A stretch of DNA of 64,000 nt from Myroides sp. N17-2 (GTDB lineage Bacteria; Bacteroidota; Bacteroidia; Flavobacteriales; Flavobacteriaceae): positions 82,220 through 146,219 of the forward strand of contig NZ_NSGJ01000007.1 in the NCBI RefSeq assembly GCF_002286775.1. The letters are read 5' to 3'. The position numbers and the translations under genes are program-made. Shown piece by piece: positions 9,071-17,437 of this stretch (within the stretch, counting starts at the first letter, position 1; each line of letters opens with the position of its first letter). The notes beneath the pieces were generated by a model. The model was not told where the DNA came from, ran no database searches, and saw only the letters and a program-made list of their open reading frames with translations.

Positions 9071-9215
9071 CTAAACTTCACTTTCATTAACCATTAGAAT
9101 AGACTCATCACTGACCTTATAATACAACTCGTGAAGTAGCACATCTCGATACCAAATATAACGATAACTCCTATCTCCAAAAATCTTCTTTGTACGTCTT
9201 CCTTAAGCTCCATAT
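9071..9215 (-). pseudogene. Remnant of an Rhs-repeat protein
   Basis: Read on the minus strand the region gives F-E-Y-G-A-stop-G-R-R-T-K-K-I-F-G, then YRYIWYRDVLLHEL and a stop codon at 9071-9073. This is the Rhs/YD-repeat core pattern YDALGRRTxK...YxWDGDVLLHEW, with the Leu codon TTA turned into TAA and Asp into Gly. Only about 48 codons survive and no upstream start is present, so it is a decayed fragment. Rhs proteins deliver polymorphic toxins and are followed by immunity genes, which bears on the EF-Tu-like gene next to it. Confidence 0.65.
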
Positions 9216-9401
9216 TCAAAACACACACATACCTAATATTCTATTTATAAATAAAAAACCTTAATCTGTCAACATCTAGAAGAACAATTGATAGAATAGA
9301 ACCCTAAATCTACCTAGGTAAACCCATACAATGAAATAATGTCATTTATGCTATCACATAAATAACTTCCACTCCCCTTTCCCCCTATTCTCCTCAGAAT
9401 C

Positions 9402-9463
9402 TAGTCACCTTTCCAAAACAGCACAGGAAAACAGGTATTCTTGAGAAAGCAATCGAGAGCAAA
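9402..9463 (+). repeat. Diverged direct repeat, copy A
   Basis: The copy begins TAGTCACC, runs through CCAAAACAGC and GGTATTCTTG, and ends GAGAGCAAA. Copy B at 9698-9766 has the same blocks in the same order with a 7-8 bp longer middle. Upstream flanks of both are C/T-rich, which suggests that the repeated unit begins further left. Confidence 0.6.
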
Positions 9464-9509
9464 AAACCTTTTAAGAGAATTATAAAATGTAACATCCTCT
9501 TGTTGATAT

Positions 9510-9553
9510 CTCCTGAATAAGTGCAGTTTCACTGCCCTATTCCTACTCAGGAG
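9510..9553. repeat. 44-bp imperfect hairpin
   Basis: Outer arms CTCCTGA and TCAGGAG enclose an inner stem made of GAATA-GCAGT and ACTGC-TATTC around a TTC loop. There is no T-run on either side, so a terminator is unlikely. Confidence 0.55.
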
Positions 9554-9697
9554 GTCTGATTCAGCAAGCGCACCTCACGAGTACCTCACGCATTGCCCAA
9601 TACAATAGTATTCAAAATAATAGAAATAAACCCCTGTTTAAATTTGATTAGGATTATAAAAAACCTAACTTGTTCCTTCTTCCTTCCAGTCAGGACT

Positions 9698-9766
9698 TAG
9701 TCACCTTCCCAAAACAGCCCCTCGTCGGGGAAAAATAGGCATTCTTGGGAAGAAATTGGGAGCAAA
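9698..9766 (+). repeat. Diverged direct repeat, copy B
   Basis: Matches copy A at 9402-9463 in order: TAGTCACC, CCCAAAACAGC, GGCATTCTTG, GGGAGCAAA. It carries an extra small stem CCCCTCGTCGGGG in the middle that copy A has lost. AAAACAGCCCCTC recurs at about 10194-10206. Confidence 0.6.
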
Positions 9767-10185
9767 TGCACTTTTAGACCGACCTAAAAACAGGCTAATA
9801 CCTTGTCAATACAGCGTTTATAGTCTAAATAACCTACTACGATTTATGTCTACTTGTGTTGATTTAGCACGTTTTATGCTCATTTGTGTTGATTTGTGTC
9901 TATTTGATACCATATTTATCTTTGCTGCTAAAATGTATTGATCTAATTTCTAAATTTACTCCTTATCACATTCTTTTGCAAAGGTCGACATACTAAAATT
10001 GGTATTTGGAGGCAGAGGGAACAAAAGTCCATTTTTTGTCATTTTTTGCCAAATTTTTCCTATCTCGACTTAAAACTAGGAGACTTGTCGAAACATATAA
10101 TTAAGTTACAATCCCTTATACACAAAGGCCTGAGAAGGGTATAACGATGGATTTGTTCGGGAAGAGTTTTGGAAGGCTTTTGTAG

Positions 10186-10217
10186 TTGTTCGGAAAACAG
10201 CCCCTCTTTCCGAACAA
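10186..10217. repeat. 11-bp inverted repeat
   Basis: TTGTTCGGAAA (10186-10196) is the exact reverse complement of TTTCCGAACAA (10207-10217), separated by a 10-base loop. A third half-site TTGTTCGG occurs at about 10153-10160. Confidence 0.65.
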
Positions 10218-10567
10218 TTGTTGGATTCTTCCGCAGCCCTTCCGAAGGAATGGGTGTATCAAACTAAACAAAATACTGAATTACAATATATTACAATTTT
10301 AAAAAGAGCCCATTTTAGGCCAAAAGTGGACTTTTTTGCCCTTTTTAGGTCATTTTTGCCCAAAAGTGCCTATCTCTCAAAAAAAGAATTTTAATAACTG
10401 TAATTTTGTTGTGTAATCAATGGTGATTTGATACCCGATATAATAAACTAAGCGAAAGTTGAGAACTATTGGAAGTTTGAAAACTGAGGTATGAACAACT
10501 CAAAAGTATCTTTTATATATCGCTGATTATAAGTAAATTTACGCTAATTGTTTTAATTTCACAACTT

Positions 10568-10838
10568 ATGAAAATAGAAAATGACCAACCTAATAAAGCA
10601 GCAATAACTTCCCGAAACATCGCTTTTAATAAGAGTTTAATCAGTCATGTGTACTATGACGAAGATGGCGATTGGCAATTAATTCTTTGATGGAATTACC
10701 ATTAAAGAAGAAGACGCTATAGTAGTATCCATTCAACAAATCTTAGCATTAGATCCTACATTAAAATCTTTACCCGAAATGGAAATAGGAGAAAGTGCAA
10801 CTAGAAGTTCTTTAACAGATAGTTGGAAGAAAGTGTAG
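10568..10838 (+). pseudogene. Small ORF with a single-base frameshift (possible DUF2185/Imm33-like protein)
   Basis: From the ATG at 10568 the frame reads 40 codons (ending YYDEDGDWQL) to a TGA at 10688-10690. One base removed near 10680 joins it to an open frame reading FFDGITIKEEDAIVVSIQQI and on to a TAG at 10836-10838, giving about 90 residues. The W-x-F-F...D-P pattern faintly recalls DUF2185-type immunity proteins, but I am not sure. It lies 58 bp upstream of the 148-residue gene on the same strand, so it may be the first gene of that operon. Either a genuine mutation or a sequencing error would explain the shift. Confidence 0.55.
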
Positions 10839-10896
10839 AAGCATAGAAATAAACATAGCTTATAGACATGGTTTAATATCATAACCTGATACTCAT

Positions 10897-11343
10897 ATGA
10901 ATGAAAACAAGGCTATATATTTAGACTTCTACATTAATAAATGTATTGACAATGAATCACTTTGCAAAAGCATTGCTGAATTACTTGGAATTACCAATCT
11001 AGATATACTAATAGAGGATATTAATCACTTCCTATATTGTACAAAAAAACGAGCAAAAGTTCTTAAAGTAATAGGTTATACACAAATATACGAGGGAGAC
11101 TTTGAACAGGGAGTATCCTTGACCATATATATTCAACATAAATTACTAGACAAATATCTATTCTTGCTAAAACTTTCAGAATTACTGAATATTCAAATAC
11201 TCATCGGTGACAACACCTCAAATCCTTATAGTTTCATATTGATAAATACAGATAACACTATAAACAACATTTCTATACAAGATAACGAAGATAGTGCCAT
11301 AAATCTAACTGATAAGTACAAATCCTTATTGAAAACAAACTAA
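10897..11343 (+). CDS. Hypothetical protein, 148 aa
   Basis: I do not recognise this protein. It is acidic to neutral, without signal peptide or membrane helix, and has the mixed alpha/beta look of a small cytoplasmic single-domain protein: helix-rich N-terminus (CIDNESLCKSIAELLG), a strand-like middle (FEQGVSLTIYI), then LLKLSELLNIQILIGDN. Such proteins are common as immunity or accessory factors beside Rhs-type loci, but nothing here proves it. It follows the frameshifted small ORF and precedes the leucine-rich-repeat gene by 14 bp, so the three probably share a transcript. Confidence 0.6.
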   Translation: MNENKAIYLDFYINKCIDNESLCKSIAELLGITNLDILIEDINHFLYCTKKRAKVLKVIGYTQIYEGDFEQGVSLTIYIQHKLLDKYLFLLKLSELLNIQILIGDNTSNPYSFILINTDNTINNISIQDNEDSAINLTDKYKSLLKTN

Positions 11344-11357
11344 TTAAACACCTTACT

Positions 11358-13070
11358 ATGAGAACTAAGAGTTATTTCTACACAGTACTATTTATCGTTA
11401 TGTTATCAAGTACTTATTTGATAGTAAATCATTATATTACTAGAAAAACCTTAGATCTATCTCATCAAAACTTAACCATTATACCTCCGATACCAGATTA
11501 CGTAGAAATACTTAATCTATCACATAATAATATCCAGTATGTAAACACAGGTTACTTGCCTAGGGGGATGAAAAAATTAGATTTGTCTAACAATGAATTA
11601 AATAATCTACCACAATTAAGTGAATTGGCACTAGAAGAAATAGATCTAAGCCATAATCATATCGGTGGATATGCTGATTCTGTCCGAACACATTTATACA
11701 ACCCACTTCTCAAAAAACTCAATATAAGTAACAATAGGATCAATGGGGGACTGAGGATCTTAGACGGAAACCTAGAATCTCTTACTATTTCAAATAATAT
11801 TATCAACAGTGTGTTTATTTACACGCCTTTGAAAGAATTGTCTGCTACTCAGAACCAACTTGAGGAGTTTTATGTCCCTTCAACTTATCTAGAGTACCTA
11901 GATGTTAGCGATAATAAAAAACTCTCTAACCAATGGTTAATAGACAAACCAGCTAATAAGACTATAGTAATTACTGATTTGCCTCTTGAAAGTATTACTT
12001 TTAATCAAAAGAAACTCCCTCAACTGCATAAATACAGTACATCATCTGACTCATTTAAAAACGAACACCTTATCACTTATTCACACGATAGTCTTCCTAT
12101 CTCCTATAAAGGAAAATTATACCATAACACAGTAAGACTACAACTGTTTAAACTTAAAGACAGCTTCACTGGTCATGACTACTTTGCTCATTATTATATA
12201 GGGCAAGGCGATTTAATTGAATTACATGGCAAGTTGGATTTAGACAAAAAAACAATGCTACTCAGTGATACAAAATCCACTATAAATCTAGAAATCAGCC
12301 TATCTTCTGATTTAACACAAATAGAATCTGTTTATATAGACCATACTAAGGTAGAGAACTTGGTATTTTCTCCAATTGGTAATGTGGTCAGTAGTGTTCT
12401 ACGATATAATAACTACTATGCACGTAAATCAATCTATCCAAATATCATCAACACCTACGATGAAGAAGATACAATGTGCATCGATGTCAATACTCACTTC
12501 AATAACTTTACTCGCTCTTACACCTATCCAACTATTAATACAAATAACGCTAAAATAGATAATAAGTCGAATATGCTTATCGAACAATTAATGTTAACAA
12601 ATAGTCCTTATATCTACAGTATCAAACATGCAAAGGTAATCATGCCATTACTATTTGCACAGAAATCAGTATCGCGAATAACGAATGAATGGGCAGCTGA
12701 AGATATATCTAATGTAAAAGTACTCCAAAACAATACTTCTGTTCTTACTATTGCTATAAGCAAACGACAAAGACTAGCCTTAACTATGGAATCTAAAGAT
12801 TACTATGACAGATATAGTATCAACCTTAAGACTGGTGAATTTCTAACATATAAAGATTACTTCAAGAAATTAGATAAGCATAACATCATAGGTCTTATCT
12901 ATGCTCGCTTAGTTGAAGATAAGTTTCTCATAAACTTAAATGTAAGAGACATTACACTAATGGATAACATTGTGATAGTAGGTAATCAAGTTACCTTTCA
13001 TATAGTGATTAAAAATAACGACGTGCTGTTAGACAAACACATGGAAATAAATATGGATAGGCTAAAATAG
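11358..13070 (+). CDS. Membrane-anchored leucine-rich-repeat protein
   Basis: A 570-residue protein with one N-terminal membrane helix (about residues 7-24) and then about seven to eight leucine-rich repeats (about 30-200). Typical repeat cores are LDLSHQNLTIIP, LNLSHNNIQYV, LDLSNNELNNLP, IDLSHNHI and LNISNNRI. The remaining 370 residues hold no repeats. Part of that (around 240-300) resembles modules with the pattern GHDYFAHYYIG...IELHGKLD, and the end has YSINLKTGEFLTYKDYFKK, reminiscent of the DUF3298/RsiV fold; both are tentative. The orientation of the helix suggests that the bulk faces the periplasm. LRR proteins bind other proteins; the partner is unknown. Confidence 0.75.
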   Translation: MRTKSYFYTVLFIVMLSSTYLIVNHYITRKTLDLSHQNLTIIPPIPDYVEILNLSHNNIQYVNTGYLPRGMKKLDLSNNELNNLPQLSELALEEIDLSHNHIGGYADSVRTHLYNPLLKKLNISNNRINGGLRILDGNLESLTISNNIINSVFIYTPLKELSATQNQLEEFYVPSTYLEYLDVSDNKKLSNQWLIDKPANKTIVITDLPLESITFNQKKLPQLHKYSTSSDSFKNEHLITYSHDSLPISYKGKLYHNTVRLQLFKLKDSFTGHDYFAHYYIGQGDLIELHGKLDLDKKTMLLSDTKSTINLEISLSSDLTQIESVYIDHTKVENLVFSPIGNVVSSVLRYNNYYARKSIYPNIINTYDEEDTMCIDVNTHFNNFTRSYTYPTINTNNAKIDNKSNMLIEQLMLTNSPYIYSIKHAKVIMPLLFAQKSVSRITNEWAAEDISNVKVLQNNTSVLTIAISKRQRLALTMESKDYYDRYSINLKTGEFLTYKDYFKKLDKHNIIGLIYARLVEDKFLINLNVRDITLMDNIVIVGNQVTFHIVIKNNDVLLDKHMEINMDRLK

Positions 13071-13075
13071 AACGT

Positions 13076-13438
13076 CTAACTCTTAAAAGATAGCTTATAC
13101 TCCACTCCATTTGTATCTGTGCCGATGAGTCCTCCCTCTTGTACGCGTCTTACTTCTATATAAAACTGCGGAGTTAGGCTATCTTTAGTGATATACCCGG
13201 CACCTATATCCCCTTTTAGAGTTACTTGACCTGTATAGACATCACCTGTTTTACTCGTTCCTTCTATTTTATATTCTTTAGAATCTTCATCTAGATCACG
13301 TACAACAGAGATTACAGGAGGTAGATTCTTTACATCTTCTCCTTGCTCAATAATCTCTTGATTTTGTCTACATCCCATCAATGCCAATAAGCATAAGAAA
13401 AGAATTAGATGGTCCCAACTACATCTATTTAACAACAT
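13076..13438 (-). CDS. Small lipoprotein of unknown function
   Basis: A 120-residue protein with a lipoprotein signal (hydrophobic segment LILFLCLLAL and lipobox L-M-G-C, Cys at residue 23). The mature part is beta-rich, with the recurring pattern KIEGTSKTGDVYTGQVTLKG then YKLSF at the end. It is convergent with the LRR gene, five bases apart, and lies in the accessory region. I do not recognise the family. Confidence 0.65.
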   Translation of the reverse strand: MLLNRCSWDHLILFLCLLALMGCRQNQEIIEQGEDVKNLPPVISVVRDLDEDSKEYKIEGTSKTGDVYTGQVTLKGDIGAGYITKDSLTPQFYIEVRRVQEGGLIGTDTNGVEYKLSFKS

Positions 13439-13552
13439 ATTTTTCCTTTTTCCTAAACGAAAATAAGGATACTATTAAGGATAACATACCTTAAAAAAGT
13501 AAAGCATAGGTTTTTATGAGGGAACGAATGAACATCAATTGTTTTCTTGAGT

Positions 13553-13583
13553 TTGATAATCAATATCGATAGCCTTATCTTCG
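13553..13583 (+). promoter_or_regulatory. Promoter of the YiiX-like gene
   Basis: TTG (13553-13555), 20 bp, then TATCTTCG (13576-13583), close to the Bacteroidota consensus. It lies inside the longest open frame, which supports the downstream start at 13598 and implies a leader of only about ten bases. Confidence 0.6.
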
Positions 13584-13597
13584 CAAAAAGAACTATT

Positions 13598-14215
13598 ATG
13601 CGCAACATACTATTATTACTACTCTTAAGCACTCAATTTATTTGGGGACAGAAAATAGATTATAAAGAAGGTGATTTCATCTTTCAGAATATCAACTGTG
13701 GTCCATTATGTGAAGCCATTAATGAAGTTACTCATGGCTATAACAATATTAATTTTAATCATATCGGTATGGTGATAGAACATGAGGGGACATTACAAGT
13801 AGTAGAAGCGACTTGGCCTGCTGTGTGCATCACTCCACTTGATAAGTTTATCGCTAAGAATGTAGAAGCACAGTATGTAGGTAGATTATTACCCGAATAT
13901 CAAGGATTGATTCTTGATGCCAAGACCTTTAGTATTGCACAAGTTGGGCTACCTTATGATCTGAATTACCTAATGGATAATAATAAATATTACTGCTCAG
14001 AGTTAATATATGATGCATTTAAAAGTGCTAATAATGATGAAGAAGTTTTTAAGTTATTTCCTATGACTTACAGGTCTAAAAAGACGAATGAGTTCTTTCC
14101 TGTATGGTTAGATTATTTTAAAAACATGAACCAAGAAGTTCCGGAAGGATTGCCAGGTTGTAATCCTGCAGGGATGTCCTTATCAGATAAGATTTTTATT
14201 ATAGGTGCGTTGTGA
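13598..14215 (+). CDS. YiiX/YebB-like (NlpC/P60-superfamily) exported hydrolase
   Basis: A 205-residue protein from the ATG at 13598; a longer frame opens at 13547 but overlaps the promoter and lacks a signal peptide at its end. The chosen start gives a clean signal peptide ending IWGQ. The mature domain fits the permuted NlpC/P60 family represented by YiiX: GDFIFQN early, then FNHIGMVIEHEG (His) and YYCSELIYDAFKSA (the Cys of YCSEL as catalytic nucleophile candidate). Family members hydrolyse amide or ester bonds, often in cell wall or lipid-linked substrates; the actual substrate is unknown. It is transcribed alone and ends about 90 bp before a bidirectional terminator. Confidence 0.75.
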   Translation: MRNILLLLLLSTQFIWGQKIDYKEGDFIFQNINCGPLCEAINEVTHGYNNINFNHIGMVIEHEGTLQVVEATWPAVCITPLDKFIAKNVEAQYVGRLLPEYQGLILDAKTFSIAQVGLPYDLNYLMDNNKYYCSELIYDAFKSANNDEEVFKLFPMTYRSKKTNEFFPVWLDYFKNMNQEVPEGLPGCNPAGMSLSDKIFIIGAL

Positions 14216-14305
14216 TATCGTGGAGTTGTGATGTTGTAGATATTTCTGTTTATAAAAGGAAATTGTATTGAACAGAAAACCAAAAACACAAAAAAACATA
14301 AAGTG

Positions 14306-14343
14306 AAAAAGCTCTTTCAACTGACTGAAAGAGCTTTTTTTAT
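14306..14343. terminator. Bidirectional terminator between the YiiX-like and thioredoxin-fold genes
   Basis: Perfect stem AAAAAGCTCTTTCA with its complement, flanked by A-tract and T-tract, between two convergent genes. Confidence 0.9.
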
Positions 14344-14345
14344 TA

Positions 14346-14945
14346 CTATTCAAAAGATGTCATTAGTTCTATCACCTCTTTTTGTACTTCATGTCCTTTG
14401 TCCTTAGTGTACCACATCTGTAAGGCTACTTTACCAGCTTCATCTACTACACCGTGAGCGGCTTTATAATCAGTGATAACTTTTTGCGCTAGTACAGGTC
14501 TTGGTCCCCAATGTCCTAAAACTTTTAAAGTATCTTGTTCTACAATGATTAATTTAGGGATAGCCCTACCTCCATTAGTAAGAAAAGCATCCATCAACTC
14601 AAGATTTTGATCTCTAAACACTATTCTTAATTCGATGTTATCAGTTGACTCTGCCATCTTATTAAGTATAGGTACTATCTGTGCTGCATCACCACACCAG
14701 CACTCAGATATCACTACCCAAGTATATTTCTTCTTTAATCCGGCTAATTTAGCAGCTACATTCTCCTCTACTTTCATCGTTTTATCAAGTCTATGTAATC
14801 TCGCTTCATTCAGCTCAGCATAAGCCAAATAATCCTCTTCTAAATTCAGAAGACTCTTATCAGTAGTAAGTGCTTCTGTCACATAATGACGAAACTCTTT
14901 ATAACTTAAACTTTTAACTATGTATTTTGGATCAATGTTTATCAT
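14346..14945 (-). CDS. Thioredoxin-family protein (cytoplasmic, CxC active site)
   Basis: A 199-residue protein without signal peptide. Residues about 75-150 form a thioredoxin-like fold: TWVVISECWCGDAAQIVP carries the active-site segment, and AIPKLIIV is the cis-proline loop. The site reads C-W-C-G-D rather than C-x-x-C, as in the group of thioredoxin-like proteins found in Flavobacteriia and Firmicutes. It probably handles thiol redox or low-molecular-weight thiols in the cytoplasm. Its own promoter lies at 14974-15001. Confidence 0.8.
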   Translation of the reverse strand: MINIDPKYIVKSLSYKEFRHYVTEALTTDKSLLNLEEDYLAYAELNEARLHRLDKTMKVEENVAAKLAGLKKKYTWVVISECWCGDAAQIVPILNKMAESTDNIELRIVFRDQNLELMDAFLTNGGRAIPKLIIVEQDTLKVLGHWGPRPVLAQKVITDYKAAHGVVDEAGKVALQMWYTKDKGHEVQKEVIELMTSFE

Positions 14946-14973
14946 TTTGTTTAACTTTATTGTTTGTTACTAC

Positions 14974-15001
14974 CAAAGATAAACCTTTTAAAGGAAATCA
15001 A
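14974..15001 (-). promoter_or_regulatory. Promoter of the thioredoxin-fold gene
   Basis: On the minus strand TTG (14999-15001), 17 bp, then TATCTTTG (14974-14981), matching the Bacteroidota consensus about 30 bp before the start codon. Confidence 0.6.
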
Positions 15002-15117
15002 TGTCATAACTAAGAACTAGGAATAAATAATACAGTAATTTCTTCTAACAAAAGATAAAGAGGAATGCCTAACCTAGTATAAGTCTATGACTTCCTGAAA
15101 AGATAATAAATAGAATA

Positions 15118-15912
15118 ATGAAAGAGAACAAAATAGGATTAGTACTATCAGGTGGAGGTTATAAAGGGATCGCTCATGCCGGAGTACTACAGTTTCTAGA
15201 TGAACAAAATATCAAACCAGACTTTCTAGCCGGCACTAGTGCTGGCTCTATCGTCTCTTCCCTATATGCAGCAGGTATAGAACCTAAAGAGATATTAATC
15301 TTCTTTAAATCTGTCAACTTGTTTAACTGGCAACACTTTACACTAAAAAAGGCAGGACTAATAGATGTAAATACTTTTGATAGATATCTAAAAAAGGTAT
15401 TTGGGGAAATGACTTTAGGAGAGTTGCCTATACCTGTATATATCAATGCGACGAATATAGTAACTGGTGAACTACATGTATTCAAGAAAAAAACAAAAGT
15501 AGTAGATGCGATATTAGCGTCAAGTGCTTTCCCTGGTGTATTTTCTCCTTATCAAATCGGTCATAAACTTTATAGTGATGGTGGTATACTTAACAATTTT
15601 CCTATAGATGTAATTAAAAAGAAATGTGACTTTATCATCGGTAGCAATGTGACCCCTATAGAAGAAGCAACACCTGAAAATTTAACATCAATCAAGGCGG
15701 TAACTATTCGAGCTTATGAACTTATGACAAGAATGCAGAATGCTCGACAAGGTCAATTATGTGACTGGTTAATAGAGCCTAAAGAGCTGAATATGTACTC
15801 TACTTTCGAAAGGAGTAAGAAGAAAATGGATGAGATTTATGAATTAGGCTATAATACAGCAAAAGAGTCCTTTACAGAGAATCAACATATTTTTCAAAAA
15901 GCTACCCCTTAG
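15118..15912 (+). CDS. Patatin-like phospholipase (RssA type)
   Basis: A 264-residue cytoplasmic protein with all patatin signatures: oxyanion-hole motif GGGYKG at residues 12-17, nucleophile elbow GTSAG with Ser41, and the catalytic dyad Asp154 in DGGILNN. Patatin enzymes cleave acyl esters of phospholipids or other lipids. The length and lack of extra domains resemble RssA/YchK rather than outer-membrane PlpD-like forms. It lies 45 bp upstream of pyrH, but pyrH has its own -7 element, so the two may not be co-transcribed. Confidence 0.9.
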   Translation: MKENKIGLVLSGGGYKGIAHAGVLQFLDEQNIKPDFLAGTSAGSIVSSLYAAGIEPKEILIFFKSVNLFNWQHFTLKKAGLIDVNTFDRYLKKVFGEMTLGELPIPVYINATNIVTGELHVFKKKTKVVDAILASSAFPGVFSPYQIGHKLYSDGGILNNFPIDVIKKKCDFIIGSNVTPIEEATPENLTSIKAVTIRAYELMTRMQNARQGQLCDWLIEPKELNMYSTFERSKKKMDEIYELGYNTAKESFTENQHIFQKATP

Positions 15913-15926
15913 AAATATATAATCTT

Positions 15927-15934
15927 TATATTTG
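15927..15934 (+). promoter_or_regulatory. Putative -7 element of pyrH
   Basis: TATATTTG lies 23 bp before the pyrH ATG in the gap after the patatin gene. No TTG is well placed upstream. Confidence 0.45.
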
Positions 15935-15957
15935 CAAAACTTTAAAAATTTCTTTCA

Positions 15958-16677
15958 ATGAAGTACAAAAGAATTCTGCTAAAATTAAGTGGAGAAGCTT
16001 TAATGGGTGATCAACAATATGGTATTGATCCTAAAAAACTAGCAGAATATGCTGCTGAAGTAAAAAAAGTTCACGAATTAGGTGTTGAAATTGCAATTGT
16101 AATAGGTGGAGGAAATATTTTTAGAGGTGTCGCAGGTGCAAATGTAGGAATGGATCGTGTACAAGGAGATTATATGGGAATGCTAGCTACTATAATCAAT
16201 GGTATGGCGTTACAAGGAGCTCTAGAGGCTGCTGGTATGCTAACTAGATTACAGACTGCTTTAAAAATAGAAGCTGTAGCAGAACCTTATATCAAAAGAA
16301 GAGCTGTTCGTCACCTAGAAAAAGGAAGAATCGTAATCTTCGGTGCAGGTACTGGTAACCCATACTTCACTACTGACACAGCTGCTGTATTACGTGGTGT
16401 AGAAATTAACGCTGATGTAATCTTAAAAGGAACTAGAGTAGATGGTGTTTATACAGCTGATCCAGAAAAAGATCCTACTGCTATTAAATACGAAAAAATC
16501 TCTTTTAGTGACTGTTTAACAAAAGGATTAAATGTAATGGATACTACGGCATTCACTCTAAGTAGAGAAAATGACTTGCCTATCGTAGTATTTGATATGA
16601 ATAAAGAAGATAATTTATTAAAAGTTTGCCAAGGTAACGAATCAGTAGGTACTACTGTTGCTGTAAACATTAATTAA
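15958..16677 (+). CDS. pyrH: UMP kinase
   Basis: Phosphorylates UMP to UDP, the first committed step from UMP to pyrimidine triphosphates. The 239-residue product has the amino-acid-kinase fold: [14 protein letters not shown] at the N-terminus, the GGGNIFRG nucleotide-binding loop at about 51-58, and [16 protein letters not shown] in the UMP-binding region. Followed after nine bases by frr, the classical bacterial order pyrH-frr, which links nucleotide supply to ribosome recycling. Confidence 0.97.
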   Translation: MKYKRILLKLSGEALMGDQQYGIDPKKLAEYAAEVKKVHELGVEIAIVIGGGNIFRGVAGANVGMDRVQGDYMGMLATIINGMALQGALEAAGMLTRLQTALKIEAVAEPYIKRRAVRHLEKGRIVIFGAGTGNPYFTTDTAAVLRGVEINADVILKGTRVDGVYTADPEKDPTAIKYEKISFSDCLTKGLNVMDTTAFTLSRENDLPIVVFDMNKEDNLLKVCQGNESVGTTVAVNIN

Positions 16678-16686
16678 ATCAAAGTT

Positions 16687-17250
16687 ATGACAGAAGAAAT
16701 CAATTTAATAATCGACGCTGCCAAAGAGTCTATGGATAATACTGTAGCTCACTTAGATAAATCATTATTAAACATCCGTGCTGGAAAAGCTTCACCACAG
16801 ATGTTAGGAGCTGTATTCGTAGATTACTACGGTTCTCCTACTCCACTATCTCAGGTAGCTAACGTTAATGCTGCTGATGCGCGTACACTAACAGTGACTC
16901 CTTGGGAGAAAGCAATGTTACAACCGATCGAGAAAGCAATTATGATCGCTAACTTGGGATTAAATCCAATGAACAATGGAGAGAACATCATCATCAACAT
17001 TCCTGCTCTAACAGAAGAAAGACGTAAGGACTTAGCAAAACAAGCTAAAACAGAAGCTGATGATGCTAAAATCGGTATTAGAAATTCTCGTAAGGATGCT
17101 AATAACGATATCAAAAAAGAAGAAAAGAATGGTACTTCTGAAGATATCTGTAAAGATGCTGAAGAAAGAATTCAGAAATTAACTGATGGTTACATCAAAA
17201 AAATAGATGATATTCTTGCTGTTAAAGAAGCAGAAATCATGAAAGTTTAA
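16687..17250 (+). CDS. frr: Ribosome recycling factor
   Basis: Splits post-termination ribosomes together with EF-G. The 187-residue length is typical. The sequence shows the three-helix bundle pattern, the N-terminal NIRAGKASPQML motif, the domain II LTVTPWEKAML segment, and the C-terminal LTEERRKDLAKQAK helix. It is co-transcribed with pyrH and followed by a terminator. Confidence 0.97.
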   Translation: MTEEINLIIDAAKESMDNTVAHLDKSLLNIRAGKASPQMLGAVFVDYYGSPTPLSQVANVNAADARTLTVTPWEKAMLQPIEKAIMIANLGLNPMNNGENIIINIPALTEERRKDLAKQAKTEADDAKIGIRNSRKDANNDIKKEEKNGTSEDICKDAEERIQKLTDGYIKKIDDILAVKEAEIMKV

Positions 17251-17253
17251 AAG

Positions 17254-17280
17254 ATCCGCAAGTATGCGGATTTTTTTTTA
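17254..17280 (+). terminator. Terminator after frr
   Basis: Stem ATCCGCA with TGCGGAT, four-base loop, then nine T. Confidence 0.9.
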
Positions 17281-17437
17281 CCCTATACGCTACTCTTTTT
17301 GAAACATTTTTGAAGGATTCACATATCTATACCGATATACTCATATCTACTTAATAATCAATGCTTTTTTAGTTATCTTTATAAAGCTTATATAAATTAT
17401 ATCTATAAGCAATACCTAATCCCAAAAGACATTGATT

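Larger units (their letters stand above)
9216..10567. other. About 1.35 kb of non-coding, repeat-bearing DNA
   Basis: No convincing gene is present. The stretch has diverged direct-repeat pairs, two strong hairpins and several degenerate short repeats, described separately. Codon-like structure is absent. It looks like decayed intergenic DNA of a toxin/immunity or mobile region. Confidence 0.6.

Noticed and set aside
9300..9345. Second Rhs-like motif (W-V-D-x-L-G like) upstream of the remnant
   Set aside because: Too short, needs a stop codon and a deletion to fit, and the order is reversed relative to normal Rhs proteins.
9756..9941. A 61-codon open frame on the plus strand in the repeat region
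   Set aside because: Composition is unlike coding sequence, it overlaps a direct repeat copy and degenerate TGTGTTGATTT repeats, and no homology is suggested.
13547..13597. Upstream extension of the YiiX-like gene
   Set aside because: It runs across a good promoter and puts 17 residues before a normal signal peptide.
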